Source of the DNA: Spirochaetales bacterium
GTDB lineage: Bacteria; Spirochaetota; Spirochaetia; DTKZ01
Length of the DNA: 8,333 nt
Direction of reading: 5' to 3'
Assembly (NCBI GenBank): GCA_017998025.1
Contig: JAGODW010000048.1
Location: 1 to 8,333, forward strand
The notes beneath the pieces were generated by a model. That model made no database searches. It saw nothing but the letters and a program-made list of their open reading frames with translations, and was not told the origin of the DNA. The position numbers were made by a program, and so were the translations under genes. Within the stretch, counting starts at the first letter, position 1. Each line of letters starts with the position of its first letter. Positions 6,779-8,333 of the stretch are shown here, one piece after another.

Positions 6779-7787
6779 ACTGAATTCTATCAGAAACGGG
6801 AAGGGGAGGAACCGTACTCACTACCTTTACGACGGATTTGTCCTCCAATAGAGTCTGTCCTTGAATTACTACCTCTTCTCCGTTTTGCAGTCCCTGTACA
6901 ATTTCCAGCTTTTCGTCGATCTGAAGGCCGGGAATTACCTTTCGTCTTTCAACCCGTTTCCCGGTTGAAGCGGTAGGATCGTCATACAGGACAAACACAT
7001 ACGATTCCCCGAACCGGCGTACAAGACAATCGGAGGGAATTTTCACTACACCTTGTTTTCTTTCTGTGATGATCTTCATCGCGGCAAACATTCCCGGTCG
7101 AATCCGAACATCCTGTTGATCGAGGCGTATTTTTACTTCCAGTGAGCGCGTTGTGGGATCTACGATAGGATTAAGCTCGACTACACGTCCTCGAAAAGTT
7201 TCTCCGGGGAACGCCTCAAAGCTTACCTGGACATTTAATCCCATCCGCATCTTGCCTATGAACCGTTCCGCCACATCCGTACGGATTTCTATCCTATCGG
7301 TAGTGGTTATCCGGGCTACAGGCATGCCCTGGGTAAGGGTGGATCCTACATACACAGGAATGCTGGTAATAGTCCCTGCAATAGGAGACTTTACGGGGCT
7401 GGGAACAAAGATGGAGCCAGGCCGTGAAGGATCAATTTCGGCAATCACCTGATCCTTCGCCACCCGATCTCCTACATTGACGTAGAGTTTTGATACTTTT
7501 CCATAGGTGTCGGGGTAAATATCCACGCTCGATTTGGTTTGCACATCTCCATTCAGTTCAAGATAATCGATCAACTCTCCTTCCACTGCCTGAGTGGTAG
7601 CAACGGCAAAAACAGGGATTACTTCTCCCTGCACTACCTTCTCTGAATCTTTGGACCCAGGAGCCGTTTCCTCTCTGGGTTTGCACCCTATAGTTCCAAA
7701 GGTAAGAAATACCATCAGCAGCAGGAGAGCTACTGGTGGAAAAAGCCTGCCCGGGAAATTCCTCAGCATAGTATTATTTGTTTTCAT
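6777..7787 (-). CDS. RND periplasmic adaptor (membrane fusion) lipoprotein lacking the alpha-hairpin
   Basis: This 336-residue adaptor links the permease to the outer-membrane factor. A signal peptide (basic start, hydrophobic 17-30) ends at 'FGTIGC', with Cys35 as probable lipidation site; Thr at -3 is off consensus but tolerable for a spirochaete. The first lipoyl half-motif (about 86-119, 'YGKVSKLYVNVGDRVAKDQV') and the second (about 131-165, 'VKSPIAGTITSIPVYVGSTL') are joined by only about 11 residues, where AcrA-type adaptors insert a long coiled-coil hairpin. A beta-barrel domain follows (about 166-245, 'FRGRVVELNPIVDPTTRSLEV', 'IRPGMFAAMKI'), then a membrane-proximal domain (about 246-325). 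The same lack of a hairpin is known for BesA of Borrelia burgdorferi. ATG 7787 is supported by AAGGA eight bases upstream. The start shares ATGA with the stop of the upstream gene, and the permease begins nine bases downstream. Confidence 0.95.
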   Translation of the reverse strand: MKTNNTMLRNFPGRLFPPVALLLLMVFLTFGTIGCKPREETAPGSKDSEKVVQGEVIPVFAVATTQAVEGELIDYLELNGDVQTKSSVDIYPDTYGKVSKLYVNVGDRVAKDQVIAEIDPSRPGSIFVPSPVKSPIAGTITSIPVYVGSTLTQGMPVARITTTDRIEIRTDVAERFIGKMRMGLNVQVSFEAFPGETFRGRVVELNPIVDPTTRSLEVKIRLDQQDVRIRPGMFAAMKIITERKQGVVKIPSDCLVRRFGESYVFVLYDDPTASTGKRVERRKVIPGLQIDEKLEIVQGLQNGEEVVIQGQTLLEDKSVVKVVSTVPPLPVSDRIQ

Positions 7788-8333
7788 CTGGATAATCCTT
7801 TTAATGTTTCTATAGAAGTATTCAGGGCATATTCCAGGTCGAGAAGCCCTGCCAGGTAATTGTACTTTTCTTTCAGGAGGTTCACCTTAGCTTCCTGTAG
7901 ATTTACCTCTGTGGTTTCGATCTGAGAGTAATCCTTCAAACCAGCTCGATAGGCTTCCTGGCCCATCTGGTTTGCCTGTTCCGCCAGTTCGACGTTTAAC
8001 TTCAGCGCCTCAATAGATCGGGCAGATTTCTCCAGCCCCATAACGGTTTTCCGTATCTCCAGGTCTGCTGCCTGAAGGGCCTGGGCTAACTGTACCCCAA
8101 CCTTTTCCTGTTCCATTTGGGCATTGTAGATTTTATTTTGCTGGGATGAACCTGGAATAAAGTTGTCCAGGGAGATAGATACAGTTATCCCGAACATTCC
8201 GCTCCGTTGGTTCCAGTCCTTATCGAACCAGGAATCCTTAAAAGGATCCCCTGAAAAGGTAGGATCAACCGTGTAGAGGAAGGACAGTACGGGTAGAAGG
8301 TTGGAACGTTCCAGTTTAGAAGAGGTATCAGTG
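7784..8333 (-). CDS. TolC-type outer-membrane efflux protein, C-terminal part (5' end outside window)
   Basis: The frame stays open from the TGA at 7784-7786 to the right edge, giving 182 visible residues; the Met encoded at 8197 is internal. The visible part is the second half of an outer-membrane efflux protein. A beta-strand region ('SNLLPVLSFLY' near residue 10, then 'GMFGITVSISLDNFIPG' from about 45) is followed by two long amphipathic helices (about 66-172) with the family pattern 'AYRAGLKDYSQIETTEVNLQEAK' split across about residues 127-149 and a final 'LLDLEYALN'. Proteins of this family form a trimeric channel through the outer membrane with a helical barrel in the periplasm. The stop overlaps the adaptor start as ATGA, indicating coupled translation. 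Family assignment is firm; substrate and full length cannot be read here. Confidence 0.92.
   Translation of the reverse strand, partial: TDTSSKLERSNLLPVLSFLYTVDPTFSGDPFKDSWFDKDWNQRSGMFGITVSISLDNFIPGSSQQNKIYNAQMEQEKVGVQLAQALQAADLEIRKTVMGLEKSARSIEALKLNVELAEQANQMGQEAYRAGLKDYSQIETTEVNLQEAKVNLLKEKYNYLAGLLDLEYALNTSIETLKGLSR
7796..7800 (-). promoter_or_regulatory. Ribosome-binding site for the adaptor gene
   Basis: AAGGA on the minus strand, eight bases before ATG 7787, lies within the last codons of the outer-membrane factor gene. It decides for ATG 7787 over the internal ATG at 7769, which would cut off the basic start of the signal peptide. Confidence 0.7.

Overview
The window reads as part of a diderm, spirochaete-like chromosome with roughly balanced base composition. 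Three things suggest a spirochaete. The gene at the left edge ends in a FlgD-Ig-like tail introduced by 'RGGV..YNNVINP.NGE', a wording I associate with large treponemal and spirochaetal exported proteins. The efflux adaptor is a lipoprotein with a relaxed lipobox. That adaptor also has no alpha-helical hairpin between its lipoyl half-motifs, as described for BesA of Borrelia burgdorferi. The phylum call is inference; no rRNA or other marker gene is present.

Layout: (1) Bases 3-839, plus strand: 3' part of an exported or structural protein, cut by the window's left edge. (2) Bases 832-8333, minus strand: one tightly packed cluster read right to left. It holds a TolC-type outer-membrane factor (cut by the right edge), a periplasmic adaptor lipoprotein, an RND inner-membrane permease, a 96-residue PII-like protein of the PG0541 transporter-associated type, and an 827-residue U32 (RlhA/TrhP-like) protein. 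The junctions are a 4-nt ATGA overlap, a 9-nt gap, a 14-nt overlap and a 29-nt overlap. The first three downstream genes start with ATG behind good Shine-Dalgarno sequences; the U32 gene probably uses TTG. This is very likely one transcription unit whose promoter lies beyond the right edge. The plus-strand gene and the U32 gene converge and overlap by 8 bp, so there is no intergenic terminator.

How the genes work together: the outer-membrane factor, adaptor and permease form a tripartite exporter moving a substrate from the periplasm or inner membrane across the outer membrane. The permease looks like the hydrophobe/amphiphile (HAE) type rather than the CusA/CzcA metal type. Its TM4 reads D-N and its TM10 reads N-N where AcrB has D-D and K, so the proton relay is not the textbook one. 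The small PII-like protein, translated from a ribosome-binding site inside the permease's last codons, is a candidate regulator or sensor of the pump. The U32 protein carries the family's cysteine cluster and is probably an RNA-hydroxylating enzyme. Its place at the end of an efflux operon is the least expected part of the arrangement.

There is no gene-free stretch longer than a few bases. I saw no tRNA, rRNA, CRISPR array, insertion sequence or attachment site.
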